64,000 nucleotides of DNA from Nemertoderma westbladi (GCA_032718475.1 JAUCBJ010001099.1:1-64000); one strand, 5' to 3'; shown: positions 9,646 to 19,830, counted from the stretch's first letter. Made by a program: numbers and translations. The notes: generated by a model not told the origin, from the sequence alone.

Positions 9646-11718
9646 GATCATGATTCATGATCATACTCTAGTTAGTAATTTATTTAATAATTATTTTACT
9701 AATGTTGCCTCTAATTTAGTTAAGAAGTTACCGTTATCAAGTAATAAATATAGTATAGGGTCCGAAACTCTAAATAATTTTTATTTAGAAAAGTTACAAA
9801 ATTCAGAAAAGTTATTTTTAAAACCCGTTTCTGAGGATTTCGTTTTTAAAAATCTACTTAGCCTATCAGCCTCAAAAAGTACCGGTCTAGATCTAATACC
9901 TGTCCGTTTTCTTAAGGATGGTGCTGAAGTACTTAAAGTGCCTATTACTTTTATTATTAATTACTCTATCGTAGATAATGTAGTACCAGACGAACTGAAA
10001 TTAGCTAAGGTTGTTCCTCTGTATAAAAAAAATAGTAAAGTAGAACCCTGTAATTACAGACCTGTTAGTATCTTAAGTATTGTATCTAAAATTCTAGAAC
10101 GTTCTGTTTTTCTACAGCTGGAGGCACATCTTAGTAGGCTAAATCTGATCTATGAACTTCAGTCCGGTTTTCGTAAATCATATTCTACAGACACCTGTCT
10201 TATTAACTTAACTGATACAATTAGATGTAATAACGCAAAGGGTTTATATACTGGTATGGTAATGTTGGACCTACAAAAGGCTTTCGATACTGTAGATCAC
10301 GAAATTCTGCTTGGTAAGTTAGGCCTGATGGGTGTAGGTTCTATAGACTGGTTCAAGTCCTACCTGTCAGACAGAGGTCAAACTGTAGTCATTAGCAAAT
10401 CGCTGTCTACTGTACAAGAGATTGCCTGTGGTGTACCGCAAGGTAGTATATTAGGTCCTCTGCTTTTTGTATGCTATGTAAATGATATGATAAGTAGTAT
10501 AGATCCCGATTTTAAACTCATTTTATATGCCGACGACAGTGCTCTTATTTTCTCTCATAAAGATCCTATCCATATTTCCCAAAAGTTAAGTGCAGTTCTA
10601 GAATCCTGTAATGAGTGGTTGGTTGATAATAAGCTATCCATTCACTACGGTAAGACTGAAAGTATTTTGTTTGGTTCCAAAAGAAAGTTAAAGAAGGTAA
10701 CTAAGTTTGAAGTCACTAGTAATGGACATAAGATTGAAAATAAAAAGGAAGTTAAATATTTAGGCGCCACATTGGATAACTGCTTATCAGGAGAAAGCAC
10801 AGTGAAAAATATTTTCACGAAAGTTAACAGTAGGCTTAGGTTTCTATACAGAAATAAAAACAGTTTAAACACCGACTCCCGCAAGTTACTTTGCTCTTCT
10901 TTAATACAGTGTCACATGGACTATGCGTGCTCTTCTTGGTATGAAGGCTTAACCAAACAGCTTAAATGTAAATTACAAGTAGCTCAGAATAAAGTAGTAC
11001 GATTTATTAAAGACTACAAACCTAGGCACCACCTAACTCCAGATGACTTTTCTGAATCTGGACTACTTAACTTGGATAGTAGAGTTAAGCAGCTACGCCT
11101 TAACCATGTGCATAAAGTGTATAATGGTAAATGTCCCAATTACCTAAAACAAAAATTCAACAGAGTACGCGATACACACTCTTACAGTACCAGAGCTAGT
11201 GCTTCAAACTTCTACCTCCCGAATTGTAAATCCTTTGAATCTGATACTTTCTTTTTTAACGGCATAAAAAATTGGAACGCTCTGCCAAATGAAATTAAAA
11301 ACCTAGATAATCAACATTCTTTTAAATCTGCAGTTAAATCTCACCTCCGTGTGCAATGTAAAAATAGGTACAATAGTCCTACAGTAAGTTAATAGTTGAT
11401 TAATTATTTACTATTTATACTGTAATTACGTTTTATAATAAATTGTTCTGTACATTACATCTTTATCGTTGAGTCGGACATTGTCACGCTCTCGGTAAAG
11501 TTGTACATGTACATAGTGTAATTACGTTTATATTGGTTTTAGGTTAGCGTAGTGTAATATTGTATTTGTAACCAAGTAACATAAAGGACCCCCTTGGAAA
11601 TAAGCTGCAAAGCTTTAGGGGTAATCCTATATGTTATGTTGGACAATACCTTTATACCGGTACATTGTTTGGTGTATTTGTTATTGTTTTTACATAATGT
11701 ATAAATAAATCTATCTAT
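9646..11718 (+). mobile_element. 5'-truncated LINE (CR1/Jockey-like) inserted in B RT
   Basis: GACAT occurs on both sides (9641-9645 and 11719-11723), a 5-bp candidate target duplication, and B's RNase H resumes immediately after it. The 3' end is a short repeat tail (AATAAATCTATCTAT) rather than a poly(A) run, as in CR1/L2/Jockey-type LINEs. There is no endonuclease domain, so the copy is 5' truncated. The 3' UTR occupies 11393-11718. Confidence 0.85.
9652..11392 (+). CDS. LINE reverse transcriptase (truncated N-terminus)
   Basis: The frame is open through the whole LINE body and joined in phase to the B RT upstream. RT blocks appear in the canonical order: [16 protein letters not shown] (near 9868), NYRPVSILS (near 10053), [15 protein letters not shown] (near 10270), [13 protein letters not shown] (near 10430) and LYADDSAL (near 10525). 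The YADD box and downstream thumb (KTESILFG) fit the CR1/Jockey superfamily; the exact clade is uncertain. No stop or frameshift occurs up to 11392. Without the endonuclease and 5' UTR it cannot act autonomously. Confidence 0.85.
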
Positions 11719-11723
11719 GACAT

Positions 11724-12500
11724 CCACACAAAGAGAGGCTATGTGTCATACATAGCAAGAATATACGATCCCCTAGGCCTAGCATCCCCGCTACTAGTAA
11801 CGGGGAAACAGATACTCAAGAGAGTATACAAGTTAAAGGATGAGTGGGACGAAGAGGTACCAGAAGAGATTAAGAAACAGTGGCGTAAGTGGACAGAGGG
11901 TTTAGAGCAGATGGGAACATACAGCATGCCACGAGTGTATTTCCCGGATGGGGACATGACGAACCTGGATCTGCACATGTTCTCCGATGCGTCACTGGAG
12001 GCATACGGAGCGGCACTCTACTTAGTACAACGAGAGGGGTCTATCAAGCCCAGACTAGCCTTCAGCAAGGCGAAGTCAACGCCACCAGAATCGGCATCGG
12101 TTCCCAAACTAGAGTTGACAGCCGCGAGATTAGGCATCAGAGCCACAGCCTACATAATGGACGCTATTCCCAACATAGTGGAGACACACTACTGGACGGA
12201 CTCCATGGTAGTGCTCGGCTGGCTACATAACGAGAAAACGCGATACCCTATATTCGTCGCGAATAGAGTGGACGAAATAAGGGCCACGACAGAGTTAGAA
12301 AGGTGGCACTACTGCCCTACGGACGAGAACCCAGCGGACTTGTTATCGAGGGGCGTGGCACGCCACACTTTCTTGAAGAAGGAAGTATTGTGGCAACACG
12401 GGCCACAATTTCTGAGCGACAAGGAGGCCTGGCCGCCAATGAGAAAGGTGGACCCGGGCTCGGGAGAAATAGTATCAGAGGGAGAAGAGGGAGATAAAGA
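11724..12500 (+). pseudogene. B RNase H region
   Basis: It continues the pol protein after the LINE. The connection YDPLGLASPLLVTGK (near 11765), common to BEL pol proteins, is followed by RNase H motifs: MFSDASLEAYGAALY (near 11980, first catalytic Asp), KLELTAARLG (Glu, near 12105), YWTDSMVVLGWL (Asp, near 12190) and the closing PTDENPADLLSRG (near 12315). The reading frame passes into integrase sequence near 12490, where roughly 0.7 kb of expected pol sequence is missing. Confidence 0.85.
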
Positions 12501-13377
12501 TCAAAGTGATGCGGCACACGGAGAAGCGCTATGGTATTATCTTCGTTTGTAACAACACGCGTGCGCGGTAGGGATCGAACTCGCCCAAGATGCAACCGCA
12601 TCAGCATTTATAAATGCACTAGAAAGGTTCAAAGACCGCAAAGGTGGGACGATCGAAGTAATGTACTCCGACAGCGGAACCAACTTTGTGGGGGCAGAGA
12701 ACGAGATGTCGGAGGCCTTGGACATCTTGGAAGGGGAGGAAGTCAGGGCAGCCATGAGGCGACGACAAGTAAAGTGGGAAAGAAGGACGCCGTATGCACC
12801 GCATACACTAGGATGCGTCGAGAGACTAGTGGGCAGTTCAAAGCGTCTAATGACGAAGTTAATGAACACCCACATGGTCATGGAGGATGTCTTGAGAACA
12901 GTGCTTGCGAAGTGTGAGGGTATCATTAATAGCAGACCGCTATATCCAGAGAATGATGACCCTGAGTCACTTGATGTGCTGACGCCTAGCCATTTCCTAA
13001 TGGAGAGGCCAGCAACCATCGATATGCGGGGTGTAGACCCAGATGACATACATTCCCACCAAAGTTGGAAAGTCGCTAAAGCGATAAGCGCAGAGTATTG
13101 GAGAAGGTGGGTTGAGGAATACCTACCCACGCTTCACAAACGAAGCAAGTGGAGGAAGACAAATAGAGAGTTAAGAGAGGGAGATCTCGTGATCGTCACG
13201 GATGATACCATCATCAACAACCAGTGGCGGTTGGCGAGAGTGGTAGGCACTTACTCTGATGAGGACGGAAGAGTCCGATCGGTAGAAGTGCGGATAGGTG
13301 GTAAGATAGGTGCGAAAGACAGAAAAACCTACAGGAGAGCTGTAGGGAAATGCTGTCTGTTAGAAGGGGCACCTTAG
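12487..13377 (+). pseudogene. B integrase, lacking zinc domain and first catalytic Asp
   Basis: The sequence starts in IKIKV..EKRYG, just after where homologues have the first DDE aspartate (a DMFGP motif is seen in E and related DIFGP in H). The N-terminal HHCC domain and that aspartate are therefore deleted. One frameshift lies near 12567. The second Asp (MYSDSGTNFVGAENE, near 12661) and the position of the Glu (HTLGCVERLVGS, near 12806) are present. The C-terminal BEL-specific domain follows, with GDLVIVTDD..NNQWRLARV and the ending YRRAVGKCCLLEGAP. The stop is at 13375-13377. Confidence 0.85.
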
Positions 13378-13379
13378 TG

Positions 13380-14100
13380 GAGTTAGAGAAGAGTTTAGTC
13401 GTCCAAGCTTTGGACTGAGGGGGGTGGGATTGAAGGCGAGACGCCCTTCCCACACATAAAAATAGAAAATAAAAATAAAATAATAGTACATAGTAGGTAC
13501 GCAGTTAGTAGGCAGAAGTTAGTCAGTAAGAAGGTACGTAGTACCGATAGTTAGTAAGAGTTAGTTAGTTAGAAGGTACATAGTACCGATAGTTAGTAAG
13601 AGTTAAAGGGTACGTAGTACCGACAAGTAAGAGAGTAAGAGTTAAAGGGTACGTAGTACCGACAGTTAGTAAGGGTTAGTTAGTTAGAAGGTACGTAGTA
13701 CCGCTAGCTAGTTAGCTAGAGTAAGAGTTAAAGGGTACGTAGTACCGATAGTTAGTAAGAGTTAGTTAGTTAGAAGGTACGTAGTACCGCTAGCTAGTTA
13801 GCTAGAGTAAGAGTTAAAGGGTACGTAGTACCGCTAGTTAGTAAGAGAGTAAGAGTTAAAGGGTACGTAGTACCGACAAGTAAGAGAGTAAGAGTTAAAG
13901 GGTACGTAGTACCGATAGTTAGTAAGAGTTAGTTAGAGTCAAAGGGTACGTAGTACCAATAATTAGAGAGAGAGAGTAAGAGTTAGTAAGAAAGTACGTA
14001 GTACTAGTTAGTGAGAGATAGAGGTAGAAGGGTATATAAGATATAGATATTAGTTGGCAGTTAGTAGAGAGAGGGGGGTACGTAAGTACAGTTGGATAGA
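13380..14100 (+). repeat. Hairpin minisatellite array (GGTACGTAGTACC words)
   Basis: After the integrase stop there is a short UTR. From about 13490 there are about 12 copies of GGTACGTAGTACC or one-base variants, spaced roughly 30-46 bp apart (near 13541, 13573, 13610, 13648, 13688, 13734, 13775, 13820, 13860, 13901, 13947, 13991). Each word is a 5-bp inverted repeat (GGTAC/GTACC) around GTA. Spacers are AGTTAG/TAAGAG-rich, some with GCTAGCTAG. Element C carries the same words in its own 3' region. Confidence 0.9.
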
Positions 14101-14380
14101 TCGTGTAGGCCACGCGGCATATACTGCTGTACTGCACAGGCCCATAGAGTAGGTCAGAATGTGGATTATGAAATAGAATAATCCATAAAGTAGATAGTAA
14201 GGTAGTAGGATTAAAACAGATTAAAAATAAGAATAGGGCTAAAAATTACAAATTTAGGGTACAATTTAATAACTGAGAAATTCAGAAAGAGATAGGCCAT
14301 CGAACTGAACTTAAACCACCTAAACCCATCACTCATCACGTTTTCGCCTTGGCAAGGCACCACCTACGGGTGAGCGATAG
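14101..14380. other. Spacer between hairpin array and ORF3
   Basis: An AT-rich interval without an ORF. It contains AGGTAG/AATAG repeats and, from 14341, GC-richer sequence leading into ORF3. No promoter motif could be assigned. Confidence 0.4.
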
Positions 14381-15820
14381 GGCAGAGTTCGAGATGGCAG
14401 GCAAACTAGACGGGAGAGGAGAGAAGCGGAGGAAAGGGAGGAGGAAGCCAGGGCTCAGGGCTACGGCTTCGAGGAGCAAGCGGCCTTAGATGAACTTCGT
14501 TGGGCATCATCAGGGAGTTCGGGGGAGTCTCTAGGGCGAGAGTTGGGGTGGACGGTGGGATCACCGAAACAGTCGACGTCGGGGTTGCAAGCGATGCCCA
14601 TACCAGCGGGCGCCGAGGGCGACCAACCACTAAGGAAGCTAGGGGAGCTAGAGGGATGGAGAGCTACGGGCGAGAGCCAAGGCGGGAAGGGACATAGCGG
14701 GTCCACCAGGATACCGGGGTTGGAACCGCTGCGAGAGGAGGAAGAAGACGACGACGAGTTCGGAGAGATGCCGCCCATCGCGAGGATAGGCCACTCGGAC
14801 ACGGACTGGGTTGGCGGGAGGGTGGTGACGGCCAGCGGGGCGAGGGCCTTCTGGAATAAACCCGGCAAGCGGGCCTGGGTGCACGAGGAACCGGCGAGGG
14901 ATTTCGCGGGGAGCACCATAAGGTTGGGCGAACAACCGGGGACGGCACCACGGGTAGTGTTTGGAGAGACGATGCCCGGGAGGGGCGAGGAGATCGACGT
15001 AGACAGGGACACTAACGTCCAGAAGTTCGCCTACCAGCGACTCCATAGACTGCGGAGATCGCTAGGGACGAAAGACGATGTAGGGCGGGAGACATTGATA
15101 CTCGGTTGCGACTACTGTGGGAGACAGACCCACCAGGAAAAGAACTGTTTGTATCGGTTCCAGAAGGGGACTTTTTGTCTTTACTGCCGAGAGTCGAGCC
15201 ACAGGATGGGGGCGTGTCCACGGTTGCGCAACCGATGTTCGAAATGTAACTTTCGGGGACATTACGGACGCCAGTGCGACTGGATGGACGACGAGGAGAA
15301 GTTTAGGACCTTTGAAGAATGGGCCGACGTCGGGGCGATGACTCGACAACGTATGAAGGCCCAGGAGTTTAAGTGGGGTTTCTTCCTAATCAATCAGGAG
15401 GCCCACATGGAGATTATCAAACGGAGACTTCCGTTTACCTACCAGGAAGTGGCGACGGCGGCATCATTTGCCGGGGTGATGAATACGCAGAGGTATTTAG
15501 ATAGGTGGACGCCACAAAACAGAGGAGAGTTTAGGGATTTCTTGGCGGAGCATGTGCCGCGGGATATGAAGATGATTTTATGGGACGCCACTAGGGGGAG
15601 ACAACAGGGCCATTCGGAGAGGCCGCCGGCGAAGCGGTACCGGAAGCTTATAACACCGGCACCCAAGGAGCCAACCACCGGGATTAGTAAGGAAGTGGCG
15701 GCGAGAGTCCGAAGACAGAAGGCAGATCCCAGGGGAGCGATAGTAAGCAGGAAACGACCCAGGGAGGGAGCCATCTCGAGGGAGACAGAAAGGTTCCCAA
15801 GGTCAGGAGGGATGGACTGA
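14381..15820 (+). CDS. B ORF3: triple zinc-knuckle protein downstream of pol
   Basis: The frame is open from 14381 to the stop at 15818-15820. No in-frame ATG was found near its start (the ATG at 14394 is in another frame), so initiation may be non-AUG, by splicing or by frameshift. The N-terminal half is charged and glycine-rich with an acidic EEEEDDDEFGEMPP patch near 14738. Three CX2CX4HX4C knuckles follow: CDYCGRQTHQEKNC (near 15110), CLYCRESSHRMGAC (near 15177) and CSKCNFRGHYGRQC (near 15237). Then comes a stretch of about 110 residues and a basic tail. A1 ORF3 shows the same layout. It is unlike envelope genes: no signal or membrane segment. Binding the element's RNA or DNA is inferred, not shown. 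Confidence 0.7.
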   Translation, partial: GRVRDGRQTRRERREAEEREEEARAQGYGFEEQAALDELRWASSGSSGESLGRELGWTVGSPKQSTSGLQAMPIPAGAEGDQPLRKLGELEGWRATGESQGGKGHSGSTRIPGLEPLREEEEDDDEFGEMPPIARIGHSDTDWVGGRVVTASGARAFWNKPGKRAWVHEEPARDFAGSTIRLGEQPGTAPRVVFGETMPGRGEEIDVDRDTNVQKFAYQRLHRLRRSLGTKDDVGRETLILGCDYCGRQTHQEKNCLYRFQKGTFCLYCRESSHRMGACPRLRNRCSKCNFRGHYGRQCDWMDDEEKFRTFEEWADVGAMTRQRMKAQEFKWGFFLINQEAHMEIIKRRLPFTYQEVATAASFAGVMNTQRYLDRWTPQNRGEFRDFLAEHVPRDMKMILWDATRGRQQGHSERPPAKRYRKLITPAPKEPTTGISKEVAARVRRQKADPRGAIVSRKRPREGAISRETERFPRSGGMD

Positions 15821-16327
15821 GGCTTTTGATATGGTGCGCCTGGAAGGCGCCACGCGAGACGTGCGAACTATGTACAAATTTAATTAATGCAAATAACCAT
15901 ATAAGTGCAATTTGTATGTACGTACGTAGTAATTAGTAATCTACAAATACATATGTTCGGAGTAAGTACTATAGTCACACAACCTTTCTCAATTAGCTAC
16001 TGGGACTGGGGGGCTAACTGACTATGGGACTATGGACGAGACACCAGACGATTTCACACTTCTTGAGTGCGACGGCACGGGAAGGGGAGTGACATTCGCC
16101 AGAAGGGATGAGATAGTAAAAGAGGGGTTGAGGGACGGAGCGATAGTGCGGAGTGCGGAGAGAGTGCGGATGCAATTCTAGTGTGGGGGGGGGGGAGGAA
16201 TAAGAGGCTGAGTGAGGGACAGAGAGGTCCGAGAGTTAGAGCGGGAGAGAGGAGAGCTTGTGTGAGAGAAGAGTAGAGTCAGGGCGAAAGTGTTGGGGAA
16301 ACAAAAATCGTGTGAGAGGTAAGCACG
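15821..16327. other. B 3' untranslated region
   Basis: Sequence between ORF3 and the structured region before the LTR. It holds a G-run of about 13 at 16183-16195 and one plausible small ORF (listed separately). From about 16070 it resembles the region preceding the 3' LTR in element C (about 40300-40520, minus strand). Confidence 0.5.
16032..16181 (+). CDS. Possible 49-residue small ORF
   Basis: ATG at 16032, stop TAG at 16179-16181. The peptide starts MDETPDDFTLLECDG and is compact and charged. No family is recognised. C retains similar DNA on the minus strand near 40440-40500, but the frame there appears eroded. It could equally be a chance ORF. Confidence 0.3.
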   Translation: MDETPDDFTLLECDGTGRGVTFARRDEIVKEGLRDGAIVRSAERVRMQF

Positions 16328-16506
16328 ATCGGCCCGACATGGGATGCCAGGCGTATAGGGTAGCGTTATCATACCCATAGGGAGCGGCCTGGAAAGCCGG
16401 CTCCGAGAGAAAAGAATTCCACCCCACACCCGATACTAGATCGGGATCCAACGGGATTGTAGCGCACTTTTTGGTTGATGCTATCTTCTTACCGGGAAGA
16501 TAGCAT
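16328..16506 (+). promoter_or_regulatory. Conserved stem-loops preceding the polypurine tract
   Basis: Successive inverted repeats include GGAGC-GGCC..GCCGGCTCC (near 16381), CCCGAT..ATCGGG (near 16429) and an 11-bp perfect stem ATGCTATCTTC/GAAGATAGCAT (16478-16488 and 16496-16506, loop TTACCGG). The last abuts the polypurine tract. Element C has all three in the same order on its own strand, with loop TCACCGG. Confidence 0.7.
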
Positions 16507-16515
16507 GGGGGGGAG
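16507..16515 (+). promoter_or_regulatory. B polypurine tract
   Basis: GGGGGGGAG lies directly before the TG of the 3' LTR. C has GGGGGGGGAG in the same place on the minus strand (40123-40132). Confidence 0.8.
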
Positions 16516-17051
16516 TGTTAGCTTATTCAATCCCGCTAACACCCCATAAAGTTAAGCCGATAAGCAATATTGGGGGCCACGAGGTTGGGTAATAACCAAC
16601 TCGTGTCACCCCAACAAAGTGGGAGGGAAAAGCACACAATGAGGGTCAGGGGCCAAACCCCTAACAGAGAGAGAGCAGGTGGAGTGAAGGGAAACACTCC
16701 AGAAGGCGCCAACAGGGGCATAAACCAATCAGAGGGGGGAAAGGCACCGAGTGAGTACAGCAATAAGGCCACCCGTGCAATATAACCAGTTACCCAATAA
16801 TCAGTTATTCAGTTATCTCAGTGTCATATTGGTGCTAGCTAGGTTAGTAAGTTTAGTTAGGGAAGTGTCCGGGACTTTAATTACCGTTAACCCGCCTTCC
16901 ATGTACAGCAATCTATACCTATATCTATATACCTGTGCAGCCGATTATTATATACGACGAACGACACGAACTCCTTTTATCTTTCACACACGGCGGGGAC
17001 GCTTGAACTAAATAACCGGATAAATCGGGATCCTTCCTGGATCCCGTCACA
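16516..17051 (+). repeat. B 3' LTR (536 bp)
   Basis: It begins TGTTAGCTTATTC and ends GATCCCGTCACA, the same ends as the two LTRs of element C. Body similarity is clear but incomplete, so B and C are different subfamilies. It includes an imperfect stem CACGAGGTTGG/CCAACTCGTG (16578-16605) where C has a perfect 13-bp stem. Confidence 0.85.
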
Positions 17052-17734
17052 TTCTATTTATATCATTTGCAACTGACGTGCATGGGGCCTGTCCATTTTT
17101 TCTAATAATTGCAACCCAAAATGTAATATTCTGGAATCTTAAAATCATGCTATCACAGGTCTTGCTCTCTGATTGGACAGTTTTGTTTCTTGGCACTTAT
17201 TGACCTTTACAAACAAGATTTACAATTGATGATTGATAAAATATAACGTTTGTCATTTTAACTTAATATTCAGACTGACAAACCGAATAAAAATGGTGTT
17301 CTAAAGAATTGGTTGACAATTATTCAAATTTTTCATTATACATATTACCATGGCAACGGGATTGAAAAAACAAAATTTTAATGTAGAATAATTTGATAGA
17401 CTTCTATTCCCTTTACTCACCTATCAAATCTCAAGAACAGAATCCCTCGTTGTCTTGAATTACAGATGGGCAAAGTTTGAACTTTGTACCCAGTTACCTT
17501 GACAACAACAATATAAAAATTCCAGAAACATATTTTATTACATTTCTATGAACCCTAGTCATCTCATCATATCCACCTAAGAAAAGTAGCACAAAATAAG
17601 TTTCTAAGGAAATATTATGAAAATAGAGCCATAAATAGGTAAAAGATCGGCCATTGCTAATTTCAACAATCCACTCGCTGCATGACCCGTTATTTAGTAC
17701 ACCTTGGTTTGTACTCATTGAGTGTATGGAATTA
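17052..17734. other. Unassigned interval
   Basis: Moderately AT-rich sequence between B's LTR and the 3' end of E. No credible ORF, repeat or RNA gene was seen. It may be the genomic flank of B or diverged 3' noncoding sequence of E. Confidence 0.4.
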
Positions 17735-18732
17735 TATTTTTATTTTATTATTTTATGTTTTATTTTTGTGGGAAGGGTGTATCACCATCATTCCTCTCGA
17801 CTCCTCTCAACTCAATTAGGGCGTTCCTTCCAATAGGCAACACTTCCCTACCACCCTCCTGTAGGTCTTCCTATCTTTGGCCCCAATCTTTCCTCCGATC
17901 CTGAACTCCACGGATCTAATCTTCCCATCTTCCCAAGGATAACAATCGACTACCCTGGCTAACCACCACTGGTTGTTGATGATTATATCATCTGTCACGA
18001 TTATTAAATCGCCTTTCCTAAACTCCTGTTGGTTATTCCTCCACTTGTTCCTCTTGTGCAGTGTTGGTAGGTACTCTTGAATCCATCTTTTCCAATACTC
18101 TGCACCAATCGCCCTAGCTACCCTCCAACTCTGTCGCGAGTTTATATCGTCCTCATTGATATATCGCATATCTATCTATTCTGGCCTCACCCTCAGAAGA
18201 TGTGCTGGTGTCAGAATGTCCAATGACTCTGGATCATCGTTCTCGGGATATGGCGTATGGCGTCCTTCTTCCCCATTTAATCAGGTGCTTCCTCATCGTC
18301 CCTTTAACGTCCCCTCCCTCTAGAATATTGAAGGCCTCCACCAACTCATTCTCCGCTCCAATAAAGGACTTCGACCATTTCTCCTCATCGGATTACGTAT
18401 CGTTCTAATGCATTAATGAATGCCAACGCCTTCGCGTCCTGCGCCAGTTCTATCGCCACTGCCCACGTGTTGTTACATACAAAGATTTTACCGTAGCGCT
18501 TCTCGGCATGTTGCATCACCTTTATCTTTATTGGACCAAACATGTCCATACTGCTATGTGTAAACGGTGGATGTCTCACCCTAGTCATTGATAACGAATA
18601 CGTTCTCAGATATGCCACTAGCTTCTTTGTCTTATACCAGCTAGAGCTGTAACTAAGCAACCCATCTGTTGGGTTTTCGGTTGAGTCTATCGTCTTAGGT
18701 TGTGATGGTGTTTCATTGATCTCCCTCACCAA
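17735..18732 (-). pseudogene. E integrase (frameshifted, internal deletions)
   Basis: In coding order: a MDMFGPIKIKV motif with the first catalytic Asp and EKRYGKIFVCNN (18385-18732), then frameshifted remnants of the core (18200-18385). There the B sequence containing the second Asp (YSDSGTNFVG) is shortened to YWSGENEL. The C-terminal BEL domain follows (17816-18169) with GDLIIVTDD and YRRVVGKCCLLEGTP. The HHCC domain appears deleted upstream of MDMFGP. Similarity to B ends near 17735, in the AT-rich run after the stop. Confidence 0.8.
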
Positions 18733-19626
18733 CTAGCTAAATATATCCTCCCCATCCGATTCGTTGCCCTCATCATCAATCAATACTTCTTCTCCCTTTG
18801 GATCTACCTTCCTCACTGGTGGCCACTTCAACCTATCTTGTTGAGGAAGTGTGGACCATGCTGCCACAACTCTTGCTTTCCCAAGAAAGCATGGCATTGT
18901 ACGCCCCTCGATAGAAAGTCTGCCGGGTTGTCGTCAGTTGGGCAATAGTGCTACTTATCAAGGTCTGTTGTCGCTCTTATCTCACCCACTCGGTTTGCCA
19001 CAAATATGGGATAACGCGTTTTCTCAATATGTAGCCATCCTAGTACCACCATGGAATCCGTCCAATAGTGTGTTTCCACTATACTTGGTAACATATCCAC
19101 CAAATATGCTGTTGCTCTCGCTCCCAACCTCGCAGCGCTTAGTTCTAGTTTTGGTACTGATGCTGACTCTGGTGGCGTTGACCTCGCTTTACTAAACGCC
19201 AGTCTGGGCTTATGAGTCCCTTTTCGCTGCACCAAATAAAGCGCTGCTCCATATGCTTCCAGGGATGCATCAGAGAACATATGTAGTTCCAATTCACTCA
19301 TGTCTCCATACAGGAAATATACCCGTGGCATACTATAAGTTCCCATATCTTCCAAGCTCCCTGACCATTTCTTCCATTGTTTACTTATTTCTATTGGAAC
19401 CTCCGCGTCCCAATCATCCTTGATCTTGTAAACCTTCTTAAGTATTTGTTTCCCCATAACTAGTAAAGGAGATGCTAGTCCTAGTGGATCCTCGCTATGT
19501 ATGACACAGAGCCCCTCTTTGTATGGATCCCAGCACCCTCCTGACTTAGCTGGTATTCCAACTCATCCATCTCTCGATTCCACATGATCCCTAGAGCTTT
19601 CTGCTGTTGTTCTGAATGTTCGGGAA
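18733..19626 (-). pseudogene. E RT end and RNase H
   Basis: In coding order, the QQQKALGIMWNREMDELEY segment of late RT (near 19600) is followed by MFSDASLEAYGAALY (near 19270), KLELSAARLGARATAY (near 19140) and YWTDSMVVLGWLH (near 19060) of RNase H. The latter part is frameshifted towards 18740. The left boundary is the TG of the G LTR at 19627. Resemblance to B is close across the whole segment. Confidence 0.8.
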
Positions 19627-19814
19627 TGGCAGAACAGAAATATTATATATATATAAAACATGACCTCGATCAGTACAGTCAGTATATTAAGCTTAGGCAA
19701 GGTAATACATAATATTGAATGGTAAACACTGAAACTCTCAGTACCGTAGTATAAGTACTTGTTATAATAATAAGAGCCTTATATAGGGTGGTAATATATA
19801 CTGTATTTGTTACA
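19627..19814 (-). repeat. G 3' LTR (188 bp)
   Basis: On the minus strand it starts TGTAACAAATAC after a purine tract (GGTGGTGGAGGA) and ends CTGTTCTGCCA where E sequence resumes. No second copy is in the window, so the boundaries rest on the TG...CA ends, the purine tract and the E junction. Confidence 0.6.
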
Positions 19815-19830
19815 TCCTCCACCACCGAAA

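Larger units (their letters stand above)
7685..17051 (+). mobile_element. BEL/Pao LTR retrotransposon, element B (5' part outside window)
   Basis: B is a plus-strand element whose gag is cut at 7685 by A1. From there it shows gag end with zinc knuckle, protease, RT, RNase H, integrase, a hairpin minisatellite array, a zinc-knuckle ORF3, structured 3' sequence, a polypurine tract and a 536-bp 3' LTR. A LINE lies in RT at 9646-11718. The 3' LTR and 3' region are related to element C. RT is frameshifted near 9277-9337 and the first part of integrase is deleted, so it is inactive. Its 5' LTR and gag start should lie upstream of A1, beyond the window. Confidence 0.85.

Noticed and set aside
13490-14100. 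CRISPR-like regular array
   Set aside because: The repeated words are short and self-complementary, spacers are themselves repetitive and of variable length, and the setting is a eukaryotic retrotransposon.
14461-15012. 183-codon minus-strand frame (and neighbouring minus frames to 15349)
   Set aside because: Antisense of ORF3, proline/serine-rich from GC-biased codons, with no motif; the plus frame has three zinc knuckles.
14381-15820. Envelope gene in the position after pol
   Set aside because: No signal peptide, no hydrophobic membrane span and no glycoprotein-like cysteine pattern; the cysteines are in zinc knuckles.
17052-17734. LTR of element E next to its integrase end
   Set aside because: No TG...CA pair, no polypurine tract and no second copy could be found.
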